Positions 46,433 to 60,100 of a stretch of DNA of 64,000 bases are shown here, piece by piece; the first letter of the stretch is position 1, and each line of letters begins with the position of its first letter. A program made the position numbers and the translations under genes. Below the pieces are notes generated by a model that worked only from the letters and a program-made list of their open reading frames with translations, made no database searches and was not told the DNA's origin. The DNA is taken from positions 2,949,957-3,013,956 of the forward strand of contig JAUPFP010000008.1 of NCBI GenBank assembly GCA_036925085.1, written 5' to 3'. Source of the DNA: Brachycybe producta (taxonomy: Eukaryota; Arthropoda; Diplopoda; Playtdesmida; Andrognathidae).

Positions 46433-47287
46433 AACGCCTACGACAAAAGTTTGTTCTCTCCGCACTTTTCTTAACTTACGATTTGCCTATCGGTTAAAAC
46501 GAATCGCGTTCCTTAGCTGTCTGATTTGTCTTAAGATGAGTGAACGTCATTTTCCTGTTTTGCTCAACGATTTGTTAAGGAAAATGCAGTTAGTGTTGTT
46601 GTGCCTCATATTTTTATCTTATTTGCATACATTTTTTTCCCACCTCCTCATTAATAATAAGCTCAATTTCATTTTCATTCTAGTTTTTTTCTGTTTAAGA
46701 TTTAAAAATCATCCTCACAAAATCCATTAAAAACACTGACGCACCAAAGTGCAAAATAAAAAGTTATGTTTTAACAAGTCTGTATAAGTTTTTAATTTAA
46801 ATAACTTCTTTTTTTGTTGTGAACTCATAAACGAAAGGCATCTTTTTCACTTCCATGTGTTTTATGTATGAGTATTTATTTACACTAACTATAACGAAAA
46901 CTTAAATTAGCATTGCACAAAATTGCTTTGCATAAATATCATTTAAACATTGTTCTCTAAAAGCAATTCACATTTTTCTATAATATGAATTATTTGTATT
47001 ACATGTTCAAACTGCTTTCTAATGTTTTACTCTTTTTTGAACATAAAAATTTATTTTTCAACATATTTTTTTTTTTTTGCTACGGATTGCGGTTTTTTTT
47101 TTCGTTTACTGTGGAAGTATTGGTTTATAGGAGCATTCATTACATTGCCTTGGGATCAGCACTTTGCAAGAAAAATGATGAAGTGCATCATGTGCCTCTG
47201 TACCGCAAAAAGAGAGACAAGAACACAATTTTTGAAACAGCTGATTTATAATCTCTGGGGTTAGTTTGCGTTTAAAGAACAAACATT
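46433..47287. other. Intergenic, nothing recognised
   Basis: AT-rich with T-runs; open frames here are short and hydrophobic from T-rich composition, with no motif. Confidence 0.35.
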
Positions 47288-47515
47288 AAAGAGAAATTGA
47301 AAGTGTATTAGAAACTAGAACGGATAGCTGTATCTCTTAATAGTATTTTCATGTTGATATATTTCAAAATAAACTTTTTTACAGGCAAAATATATCGTCT
47401 GCTTAAAGTTGCTTCATTTCAAATTCACATGAAGCCGAAGCTTACGTAAGATAACATTAAAATATCCATACGTGATTTGAGCTTCTCCTTGCTAGTTTCT
47501 AAAACCACTCGCTGT
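47288..47515. mobile_element. Foldback element, GAAAGTGTTTTAGAAACT family
   Basis: Left arm TTGAAAGTGTATTAGAAACT and right arm, read in reverse, GAGTGGTTTTAGAAACTAG. Both are followed by a CGGATAGCT/AGGAGAAGCT-type block and an ATATTT(C)A block. Related to 1370-1615 and 54482-54680. Confidence 0.5.
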
Positions 47516-48220
47516 CAATGCTCCTCCTCCCTCTAAACTAATCTTAAAACGAGCGTTAATACTATGAAAACCAGCTTAAAAAGACTGAAAAAAAAATACA
47601 TCGACATGCAAAAAGCTACAATTTATACAGCGGACTGTTCAGGACAAATAATAAAAAGGAGGACAAATAATAAAAAGGAAGTGTTGGACATGCAAATGTC
47701 ACAAATCATGTTGATGGGAATGCAAAATCTGACTGATTGTTTCAAACCTAAATCTAGTTTAAAATTGGACTTTTAATTAAATTTGTATATTCATGCAAAT
47801 AATGTGGCTTAGTGTCATTACAAAATATTTAATGACTTTTTAAAAAGTGCGCTTCAGAGCATAATGGGGTCAGAATTCTATTCAGTTTGTTTCCTTCATT
47901 TGCATATTTTGCAGTGGTTACTTATTTAACCGCCTTTAAACAAGCAAAATCACTTTTATAAGATTGTGTGTGTTATTTGCAATATTATTATTAAAAAAAA
48001 ACGTCATCAACGCACAGCTTATTTACAGGTTCCAATAAATACAAATTGTTGCATCACCGACCAGTGTTGCATTATTTTTAAATGTCATCATGCTCACGTT
48101 TTACTTGGAAACATAATCATTCAACATGCAAAGCCAAACAAGATTCCAATTATGCAAATGTAGTAAGAAATAATAAGACACTAAACTAAACAATAACATA
48201 AAATCAAAACTGGAAATTAC

Positions 48221-51200
48221 CTTTAAGTTTCTGTAAAACTGCAAATCTGGCTTTTCTTTCTTGATCCAATTCATTACAGAGTGTTCCTATAGTAATGAGA
48301 AATAGGTTTACTCATTAGTAACACAATTTATATTGAAAAAAATAAATATATTTAAGTCTAATGAATCACCTTTAACAATTTCTAATTGCTTTGTAATTTC
48401 CTCTCTGTAAGCAACTTCCCTTTTAACTTGTTCTTGAAACGTTTCTGAAATAAAAGTTGTCTTCGTTTAAGTGACTTTGACTAAACAATAGTTTTCAAGC
48501 ATTTTTTTTAAATTTTGGGCACATTCAGAAACGAAATAAAAAACCATTATTTGTAACCATGCTAGCTAAACAACATTCTTTCTCTAGTTGATTAAATATG
48601 GTGACCTTCCCGTTTGTTTCCACTATTCCCTCCTCATATGAGGCTTTGTATTGTGCAAGGAGGCAGGAGCAATTACTCTTCTAGCTTATTTATAGCATAA
48701 AGTGTTTAGTTTCCGATTGCACCTATTTTATTTTTTAAAAAATAATTAATTATTGCTGTCTGTGACTTAATTCTTGGAAATATTAGTTAATTAAAATGAC
48801 ACCTAAATCAAACATCAGTCGGATATAATTCCTAAATATGAATAATTTCAGCTAAAATGTTTCTAAACACACAAATACTTGACGAATGCAACTTTAGTTT
48901 GACCTTTAATAAAAATTTATCTACAAAATAATTAAAAAATTTTGCAAAATAAATAATCAAGTAGATCTTTTTTTTTTTTGTTGTTGTTGTTAAAAAAAAC
49001 CATGAAATACGATTACAGATAAAGTCTAAAAGGTACAACAAATACATATAAATGTAACCTTGCGACAAATTAAAAGAATCTAAAAAAAAAAAACGTCATT
49101 CTTTACAAGAGAAATCCCAAATAATCTTGTTACATATGCTTCAATGGAAACTTAAAAAAGTAGAAGGGGGGGGGAGCTTAAATATTCAACTCTTACCATA
49201 TTTTCTACCAAATTCAGATTGTGTGTACAGTTTGTAGATGTACTTTAAATGTCATTCAAATATAATAAAGAAACACGTTTTGTTCAAATGTTTCCAATTT
49301 TTATATTAAATATATACATATCTATTTCCTTATATTTCAAATACTCTTCTTTCTTAAGCCGTTTTGTGTATTTTTTTTATATATATATACTGCAGATTTA
49401 ATATTACTGATAAATTTTATACATTTTCAAAACGCTTTTACGTTATATTCGAGAATAAATGCAAAAGAAAACTATAAACTTTTCGATTTCATACTTTTAA
49501 TCAAATTGTCTTATTATTTGTCGAAAAACAAAATTATCTTGAGTGGTTTATATTGTTCATATCTTTCAAAATAAAACTTTTTGTAGCAGTTCGTAAATGT
49601 GCATTGTGGAAGTTGAACACGGGTTCCATGGCAGGTCAACTGTTCACCACTTGCTTAACGTTGATTCCCAAATGAATTATATAAATAGGAACGTGCGCAA
49701 TTAAATAGGTTAAGGATGCACCTCCACACTTGCAACACTCCACATGAATGCACCGCAACTTTAATTGTGCATAGAAATGGACACACTGTCTGGAAAGGGA
49801 TCTACAGTATGGTCCCGAGTACGTTGACTGGGGCGGTATAGAGTCAAGGCGACCCATAACCGTGGTGTTGCAAGTTAAACCCGGGTTTCACGGTGGGTCC
49901 ACTGTTCACCACATACTGAACATAGCGTTGATTCGCAAATGTGTGGTATAAACAGGGACGTTTGTACTAATAAGTACCTTAAGGTTGCACTTGTTAAGGT
50001 TGCACCTCCACACTTGCAACACTCCACATGAATGCACCGCAACTTTAATTGTGCATAGAAATGGACACATTGTCTGGAAAGGGATCTACAGTATGATCCT
50101 GAGTACGTTGACTGGGACGGTATAGGGTCAAGGCGACCCATAACCGTGGTGTTGCAAGTTAAACCCGGGTTTCATGGTGGGTCTACTGTTAACCACATAC
50201 TGTACATAGCGTTGATTCGCAAATGAGTGGTATAAACAGGGACGTTCGTACTAAGTATGAAAAGGGTGCATCTCAATATTTTTCATTATTCTAGTTTCTA
50301 GAAAACTTTCAATTTTTTTTAATAAAATTAGATTCGATTAAGCAAAAAATACAACAAGGTTCTTCGTCCCACCTTTGCTATTAAATGCATTATCCTGAAA
50401 TCACTTAGAGAAACAGAGCAAATAAAAATATAAACTCAACAGTTTCAATGTGTTCTGTTTTGTTGTTCCACAAACTACAGGAGTTAAGAGGGCCACTTTT
50501 GGCCCTGACTAAAGAAGACATCTTGAATTTCAACCATTGCTTTATACAGTTGAAATTCAAGCTAAGCAAAATATGTAGCTGAAAATAAGGTATTGTCAGA
50601 AAATTCGAAGCTCCAAATGGATTTAGTGACTTTTTCTGTGTGACTTTTTCTGTCACAATTTTTCAGAAGAATTTGAAACCAAATGAGTCAAGAAATCAAA
50701 GGGTTAAGAAGTGGTTTTTATTGTTCATATCTTTCAAAATAAAACTTTTTGTAAATTTGCAATGTGGAAGTTAAACACGGGTTCCATGGTGGGTAAACTG
50801 TTCACCACTTGCTTAACGTTGATTCACAAATGAATTATATAAATAGGAACGTGCACAATTAAACAGGTTAAGGATGCACCTCCACACTTGCAACACTCCA
50901 CATGAATGCACCGCAACTTTAATTGTGCATAGAAATGGACACACTGTCTGGAAAGGGATCTACAGTATGATCCCAAGTACGTTGACTGGGGCGGTATAGG
51001 GTCAAGGCGACCCATAACCGTGGTGTTGCAAGTTAAACCCGGGTTTCACGGTGGGTCCACTGTTCACCACATACTGAACATATAGCGTTGATTCGCAAAT
51101 GTGTGGCATACACAGGGACGTTTGTACTAATAAGTACTTTAAGGTTGCACTTGTTAAGGTTGCACCTCCACACTTGCAACACTCCACATGAATGCACCGC

Positions 51201-54200
51201 AACTTTAATTGTGCATAGAAATGGACACACTGTCGGGAAAGGGATCTACAGTATGGTCCTGAGTACGTTGACTGGGACGGTATAGGGTCAAGGCGACCCA
51301 TAACCGTGGTGTTGCAAGGTAAACCCGGGTTTCATGGTGGGTCCACTGTTCACCACATACTGTACATAGCGTTAATTCGCAAATGAGTGGTATAAACAGG
51401 GACGTTCATACTAAGTATGAAAAGGGCGCATCTCAATATTTTTCATTATTCTAGTTTCTAGAAAACTTTCAATTTTTTTTTAATAAAATTAGATTCTATT
51501 AAGCAAAAGATAAAACAAGGTTCTTCCAACTTCTTCGTCCCACCTTTGCTATCAAATGCATTCTCCTATCATCACCGAAAGAAACAGAGCAAACTTTATA
51601 CAAAATGAAAATATAAACCCAACAATTTCAATGTGTTCTGTTTTGTTGCAGCTGAAATTAAAAGTATTGTCAGAAAATTCCAAGCTCCAAATGGATTTAG
51701 TAACCTTTTCTGGTCAAAAAATGTGTCACAATTTTTCAGAAGAATTTGAAAGCTTATTTGAAACGAAATGATGAAAGAAATCAAAACGTTAATAGACGTT
51801 GATTTTACCTTTGATAGCTTCACATTGTTTCTCTGCTCTTCTTCTTGCTTGCGTTTCTTGAAACAAAATTTCTTGAAGTTCTTCTGAAATAAAAAATACG
51901 TATTAAAATTTAAAAATAATTGTAGAATTGTTTAAATTTTCAATGGTCAACTCAAGTACAAAAGAGAAAAAATGTGCCAACCTTTAGTCAAATTTTGTGA
52001 TTTTGTTTCTTGAGAGTCCAACTGACCATTAGACTGATTTTCTAAATAGAAAGAAAGAGAAAAAATAGAAACAAAGAGAAAAAAATTTAAAAAATGACAT
52101 ACTAGTAGTTAATAAAAAAAATATATACAGTATGTATGCATAACAAAATAAAATTAAAAAAAGCTGAATGTTAAAAAAAAGTCGAGGCTGGGGTGAAGAA
52201 AAGACTGTAGAAAATGATGTCATTCTGAGGGGAAGTTCTCGTGGTTTAATATGGAGACCCCAATGTGACCCTAGTATTTCTCCTTAGTTTAGGTCTTGTA
52301 TTTCTGTTTTTGTATATGTCCTTGTGATTATTTACCGTTTGTATCAAGTATGCAAAGTCTTTGGTCTAGCCATCAACGCAAGTCACTTTGCAGCATCTTT
52401 CTCCAGACACTCGTCCAATGATAATTTTGGAGATTTTTCTTTATTGGGTTTTATACAGTAGTTTGATGACATTTTGGAGATTTTTCATTTCCTAATTTTC
52501 CTATTATGTTTCACAATACTTAAAGGTGGGTTTACATTAAGTAACAAAGTTTAGTAATGTGCTCTAAAATGTAGTATACCACAGACTTAACACATTTTTA
52601 TGACAGTGTTGTAGAAAGTAGAGCTATCATTCTACTTTTTGTTGTACGTAAAATGTTGTAGTCAATGGGAAGCCACAACCCATCATTGCACTTCAAGGTT
52701 ATAAAAGTGATGCATATTAATGATCAACCGGTCAAAATAAACTTGCTGTTAAGGCTAGTACACACCAATATTCTTCGTTGCGATACATTGTTGCGGGGCT
52801 GAATCGTGTCATTTGCAATTCATGTTTCTTGACTCCCATCGAAATGGGAAACTTTGAAACATTGTTGCGGGTCTGAATCGCGTCAGTTGCGATCCTGCCC
52901 TGCAATAATGTATCGCAACAAAGAATCCTGTTTATGTACTAGCCATAACAGTGTAGCACAGTGTAAACACCATACAACACATGTTGTATAACGCATTCAT
53001 ACAGTTATCTTGTTTAATGTCAACCCGCCTTAACAGTGTTTAAAAAAAAAATTTTTCTTCCAAAAATTATCACTATTGTTTAATTGAGTTCTAAAATGGC
53101 CCATTATATAATTTTTTTTTAGAAAAAACAAAAAAACAAAATTCAATGTTTGAATCTTTGAAAATTTAACTTTTTCTAGTAGTTTAAAGATATTCAAATT
53201 GTTTTCACCAACGTTTAGTGAAAAAACTCTTTATTTCCAAATTCTTCATAATACTCTTGATAGAAAAAAAGTTCATGTTCATTATGCAAATCTGTGTCTG
53301 ATCAATGTTAAAGTAAAATTTACTGATGAATCACACATTAAAAAATAATGAAATAAAATCTGCTTGCAAATTTTTCAAAATGAGCACACAAATTATACAA
53401 GATACAAATTAGAAGAAACTAATTGGCATATGAATATAATGTATGAAGAAGAAGCAAAAAAAAAAAAACGCAAAGACACTGGAGGAGGAGGAGGAGGAGG
53501 AGGAGGCGGCGTCTTGTTGGCTTTCTAATCGGTTGTTATTGACTATCGTAATCCACCGCAGCCAGGGAATTTAATTAATTCGGAAATAACATGTTAAATA
53601 AATGACGTAGCCCAAACCCCACCTAAAACCACCCCCATTTCTTCCTTGTTCAAGTATATAAGTCGCTTCAACAAGCCACATAAATTAAATAAGATTAAAC
53701 AGAGACACGTTAACCAATTCGCAGGGGATAATTGAACGAAACTTCTTCTTTGCTTCAAATCGAAGAAGATTAAAACTGTAATGTTAGAAACTCCATTATA
53801 GGTCCCTCTTACTATGTGTGTTATATATTATACAATTGTATTACATTGTAAATGTAGACCTATTTTTGCGGTATATAACTTGGAGAAATAAAAATAGAAT
53901 CTGTACACAACCAAAACACTTTTTAAGTTGTTTGGCCACAACCAACCACCTTCTTATATATGCAGTATAGGATCTATTATATTATGTATATAGTCTTAGA
54001 AAAAGAAATGAACAAATCTCATTTCAATCAACCCTCAATTTGTGTTCATTTACAGTAGTTGGTGGGGTTTTTTTTTAGAGGCTTTTATGCGGTTTTAAGA
54101 CTATTTAAGCCTCTCTCCATCTTCCGTTTTTGTTGTTAAGAAAACGGCTTAATTACATGCTCCCTTTTCCATATAATTGTTTTCTACATAATAACTTAAT

Positions 54201-56744
54201 CAACGTTTGGCAAAGTTGTCAGATAAACACAGACACAACATTTTACAAACACATTCACAGTGGCAACATTCTGAAGCACCCCCAATCACCTTTATGTACT
54301 TTAAAAAAGGGCTCTTTTCTTTGGACCTTTTTCTTTAATTAAAAACATAATCACAAATATAGAAATTAATAACGTTGGCCTCTATAATAATGCATAAATT
54401 TAGTTAAGGTGGTTTTAAAAAGTAAACGCCCTTCGAACAACTGGTTATTCTGTCTTTAGAAGCAAAAATGATAAAAAAAAACTTTGAAAGTGTTTTAGAA
54501 ACTCGAAGGGTAGCTCAATCACTTATAGATATTTTTCATGTGAACATCTTTTAAAATAAGCTTTTTAATGTACGTGAGTTTGACAAAAAAGTTTATTTTG
54601 AAAGATATCAGCCTGAAAATACTATTCAATGATTTAGCGGCCCGTTCTATAGCTTCTAACACTTTCGATTTCTTTTTAGTGTTGCTCTTCTAAAGCTAAA
54701 AATAACCAAAGGCCTCATTACAGAAATGAAATAAGACTGTCATAGACTCATATGAGAGTAAACTATCATAACCTTATAATAGTCACAAAAGCAAATTACA
54801 AAATATTATTACCAGGTACTACAAGGTGTACAACATAATGTGATAGTCGTATGTCCTATGTCCTATAAAATTCTAGGACACATAAAAATGAAATCAAGTA
54901 ATGAAATAAAAAAAAGCTAACTTTAGTTTATCATTTAAAAATAATAACACACAACCAGTGATATAATAAAGTATGACTGTCATAATTAAATGACGTTTTT
55001 GTAATGACACCTCGGAGTATTATGAGCGTAAAATCAGCTGTTCATATAACAAACTTAAGATTAAAACAGTTCTTAATTTATTGTTTTTGACTCAAATAGT
55101 CAATTGATTCAATGAAAGTTCAATTACTTTTTTGATTGCAACAAGCAATTTTTACTTTTCTAGGACACATAAAAATGAAATCAAGTGACAGTTCGAAAAA
55201 AAAAACGGAACTTTAGTTTATCATTTAAAAAACTTTACTTAAAACCTGACTCAACTTTAATCTAGATCTGTGTCTATATGGTTTATAATACACTACTGCT
55301 GACTATCGATTTAGAAACGCACTTTCAGCAATAAATTACTTGTTTTTTTCTCTCGATATGATGTATTTTTTTCATAATGTTTTTTTCTTCTTTACTTTGT
55401 ATTTATTAAAAAAAGAGAGACTTCAAGAAATATTTACTAGATTTTGCTCTAAACACATCCGCAACATGTTTTTTTCTTCTTCTTCTCTGAATTTGGATAA
55501 AGATATAATTGGTTTTTGATTGCGGATGAAACCTTTACTGAAAACACAAAGGCATTTTCAATTTCTGCACCTCTAAAATAAAATAAACATTTTTCGTATT
55601 TTTTCAAATCAAAATCCAATCAGAAATATATTAAAAATTTGTTGTTTAGAAATTGTTTTTTGAATGCGAAAAAAAAGCATCTCACACAATTTCTTTTGTT
55701 GGAAACGGATTAAGCACCTTTTTTTCTGTTGTTGATCTAAAAAAAAAAGGTAGAAAGGATATAACCAAATAAATTATTCCATATAAAGCGAACCTAAGCA
55801 AACTTTCTATTATCCCAGCTATCTGTATCTCTAAATAGAAAATGTTTGAGAAGAAGAAGAAAAAAAAGGTATATAGCCCAGTTGTAGACAATAAATGGCT
55901 CTGGAGTGTATCTACCTCCCAGTCCTACCCACAAGTTTAATCGAAGCCGTGAATCAATGAGAGAAGAAAAAAAAAGTAAAATAGGGGATGAGGTGAGGGG
56001 GTATGTGGGGATAGAGAAAGGGGCATCGTTCCAGGTGGATTAACTTTTGAGTCAATTCCACTGAGAAACAAATCGCATCAGAGTATAAAAAATACGATTA
56101 CATGTTTGGTGGTTGAAGAGAAACTGAGACAGAAGCTATATAGTTTTGAATAGTTGGTAATAAAAACCATTTCTTCTTCTGTTTGGGCCCCACCTACCCA
56201 ATTCTTTTTTTTTTCTTTTCTCTCTCTCTCTCTCTCTCTCTCTCCTTAACCCCTTTATTTTTCTTTTGTCTTGACTGGTTTTGAGGCACCACTTTGCAAA
56301 CAACACCAAAAAAACCCTAGAAGAATCAGAAAAAAAAACATCCTTTCTTTCTCTCTCTCACTATATATATATAGTTTAAGTTTATTTCTTGTTACTATTA
56401 CCATCTATTTACTGTCACTGTATATAGTCAAGTAAAAAAAAGGTAGGAAAAAGGTAGTAATGTACCTTTTAAGGCCAACTACTTTCGTAAATACAAATAA
56501 AACTTCTACAAAAATGGATAGAAACAATAAAGTAAAAAAAAAGAAAAATAACCATTATTATTATAATAATTAATTATTATTGTCAACATATATAAATATA
56601 AATACAATTTACCTGAAGGTTCCAGTTCAGAAGCGGCACATGATGTAATAGTAACCCCTTTCTTCTGAACCTAGACCAAAAAAAAAAGAAGAATGAAATA
56701 CAATGAATAACGAGTAAATAATGTTTAAATTAAAACATACACAT

Positions 56745-56831
<87 letters not shown>

Positions 56832-57029
56832 TATATATATATTATAGTCCTACAAAATTAGTTTTTGACATCACATTTGATTACTGCATGTTATCACATC
56901 ATTTCAAATGTGAGTTTATTTCTATCTTTAATAAGCTACTATGTCCACATACTATGTGTTCATTTGTTTTCATATTTTTTTATGAATTTCTATATTTTAT
57001 ATATATATATATATAAAATATAGAATATA

Positions 57030-57121
<92 letters not shown>

Positions 57122-60100
57122 TGCAGAAAAAAACTCCACTCTTAATTGGGGTTTTATTAGTACTGGTTCTAATTCTTTGAAGCAGAACAACGCAAAAATA
57201 AACGCATGCCATGTTTGTTGTTGTCTAATTGGACTCCTTGTTTGATGAAAGCGGGCAATCACTGCAAACACGCTACTCACATTAGTTATTAAAAGGATTT
57301 TTTTTTGTTCAGTACATGAGACACAATAATATCACTCTATTCGCTTAGGGCACCATTTGGTCCCTTTAAGTATTCAGTTGTATTCAATAGACAACTGGTT
57401 GCGTGAAAAACATTAATCAAGTTTTCTCTTCTAAAAAGTGTTTTTAATTTGAATTTCTTGTCAAAAACATCATCAAGTTTACAATCGGAGAGAATCCTCC
57501 TCCGCCTTCTCTTTCTGACCTACCTCTCTTTTAAGTGATCATTTTTGTATCAGAAAACTACAAGAATTAATTTCCATTAAGCTCAAAAGAGATTTGGGAT
57601 TTAATTAACACAAACGAAAAGGTCAATCTTGATTCAATTAATTATGATGAACCTCTGTTGACACCACGAACAAAACCATAATTGAATAATTATAATTAAA
57701 ACATGCTTTAGAATTATCTTACATTAAATTTGAAAGTTCAATTGATTAGATTTTCAGTTTAAATTTGTCTTTCATTAGCTCATTTTTTTAAAAAAAAATA
57801 TAATTAAAATACTTAAAATGAAGTCACTAAGGATTGCATTCTTAAGTCAATGGTAGTGCTCAACTCATGAATTTTGGATAAGAAAGTTTCATGTAAAAGT
57901 TTATAAGTTTAGCTCTAACTTTTTGGCTAAGCATTCATTAAGAATCCGACCCTGAATTTTTGCCAATGCTGAAATACTCATGTTAAATTTAATTAACGTA
58001 GGTAAAAAAAAAAAGTAAAGGTTAGTTTGTAAATGTAGTTGGCTGACTAAGGGACTGTCACTGACTACAGAAATAGAACTACAAAAAAAATTAATAGATA
58101 AGAATCGGAGGGAGAAAGAGAAAATCAAACGTGGAATCGTGAATGACGATGACGATGATGATGATCATGATGCCCTTTTCTCCTATAAAGTTGATTGGTT
58201 GCCCATATATATATATATATATGAAGAAGAGTAAGTGGGCCGTGACTTATTACTTGCTTCAACCAACCCTCCCATAATGTCTATTGGGACAAACACAAAG
58301 TCACGAAACAGCAGATGACATTTGCAACGGCACCATCTCATCCTCACTCCCCCCTTCTCCCTCAACCACCTCATCCCCTCTCCCTCCTTCCCTCCCTCCC
58401 TTATTCACCAACCTACCATAATACAATACACACATATACTGTATATATGTACACACTCCCTGAGATCACAATTACAAGTCAATTATTAATTACACAATTT
58501 TCATGACACACACCAAACTAAAACGGTGCTCAACATCATTTGTCAATAATTCTACCCCCTCCTCCACACACACACACACACACACTTCTAATGACGTCAC
58601 CACTGACCAATATACCGGTCAAAATATGGCCATGTGTGCGTGTGTGTAATTTAATACTAGATTCAAAATGATATTAATATTGAGTGAAGATGAAAATGAT
58701 TCAATCAGAATTGATCAATCTTGGTGACCTTTCTACTGAAATGTCATTAAATCTTTCTCATATCTGAACCTTTGATGAAACTGGAAATTACCATCCGACA
58801 ATGAGACTACTGGACTTAAGTTCAGAAACTCGGATTTTTTATAAGTAACTTTAAAAATCCAACATTATTTGAAACTATAATAGTAGAGGAATTCCAAAAG
58901 GACATTCACAAGATAATATTTGGGACAATAAAAATTGCAAGGCAGTTTGAAGAAAAAAATGGAGTTTTTACAACTAATTTAAAGAAATAATTAAAGTTGT
59001 TTTTTTAAACTGTTCTAAAAATTTAATTTACAAAAATTATTATTATAAAATTAATAATGTAAATTATTATTTATTTTTTCAATTCGATTTTAGAATTTGT
59101 TCATTTTATGCAAATTTTATATTCCATAGCAAAAGCACAATTAATTAAATGTCTGAAGCATTTAAAGCTACAATCATCCAAAAACAACAAAAGAAATTAC
59201 AAAATCAAAAACGGTTTTCGTTAAAGAATTCTGACCAAAAAATTGTTCATTTAAATACGTCTTTTATGCATACTTTTGGCCTTAATAATTAGAAATAAAC
59301 TTTGAATTTCTTTTAAAAGTTACTTCTCAAAAGCTAAGGACCACAATTCAGATTTGCGTCTTAAAAATGTTTAAAAATACTTCCATTACTTCTTAAATAT
59401 GAATATCAAACTCCATCCAGCATCAATTCCACAAATATGAATTATATTTTTTATAAAATTTAAAAAAATAATATGAAAGTATTAACCTGGATTTCAGGTG
59501 TGCTGAGAGGCACTGATTCCTTGGGACCGGTACCCAAATTGGTTCGAAAGACAGAATGAACTACATGCCGTTGTTGTTTGTCTTGACTTGATTCTGATAT
59601 CTTTGCCTTAGCTTCATTGCCATTCTCATTCATCCCTTTTTCTTCCTCCTCCTCTTCTTCTTCTTCTTCAGGCTCTTCAAAATCAACTTCAGGTTCTTCT
59701 TCCTCGTCCTCATCCTGCATCTCTTCCTCCTCACAATCTTTGGTCACCTCCAGTTCCTTTGTCTCTTTCTCATCGGCTTCCTTACTATCATCGGTCACTT
59801 CTACGTCGATCACATTGTCCGATTCGATCGACTTCCTCGAGTTCGGACATGACTCTTTAATGGCTTCTATATCTGAATAAACCGGATATAACCCAGGTCC
59901 ACCACTATACCTATCAGGACCCAATGAGTCATCCACCTTCACAGTAGTGGTGGCAGTAGTAGTGGACGATGGTTGAATAAGACTTTCCACAGAATGCAAA
60001 CTAGCACCACTACTATTGTTGGCTCTAATCACTGGCCGAAACGCAGAGCAATACCCAGAAGATTTATCACCTCCGACACAATGTCCAATTTGATGATGAT

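Noticed and set aside
47564-47776. Plus-strand 70-codon frame with basic and Met-rich composition
   Set aside because: No start context, splice partners or recognised domain; it might be a decayed transposon fragment but cannot be supported.
55540-55740. Candidate extra SKOR exon (QQQKKRCLIRFQQKKLCEM)
   Set aside because: Exons at 56613-56670 and 52041-51982 already join in phase; the candidate has a poor donor and no family similarity.
56627-57280. Ile-Tyr repeat open frames
   Set aside because: Direct translation of (AT)n microsatellites.
59617-59880. Poly-Ser plus-strand frame
   Set aside because: Antisense of the SKOR Glu-rich tract; low complexity only.
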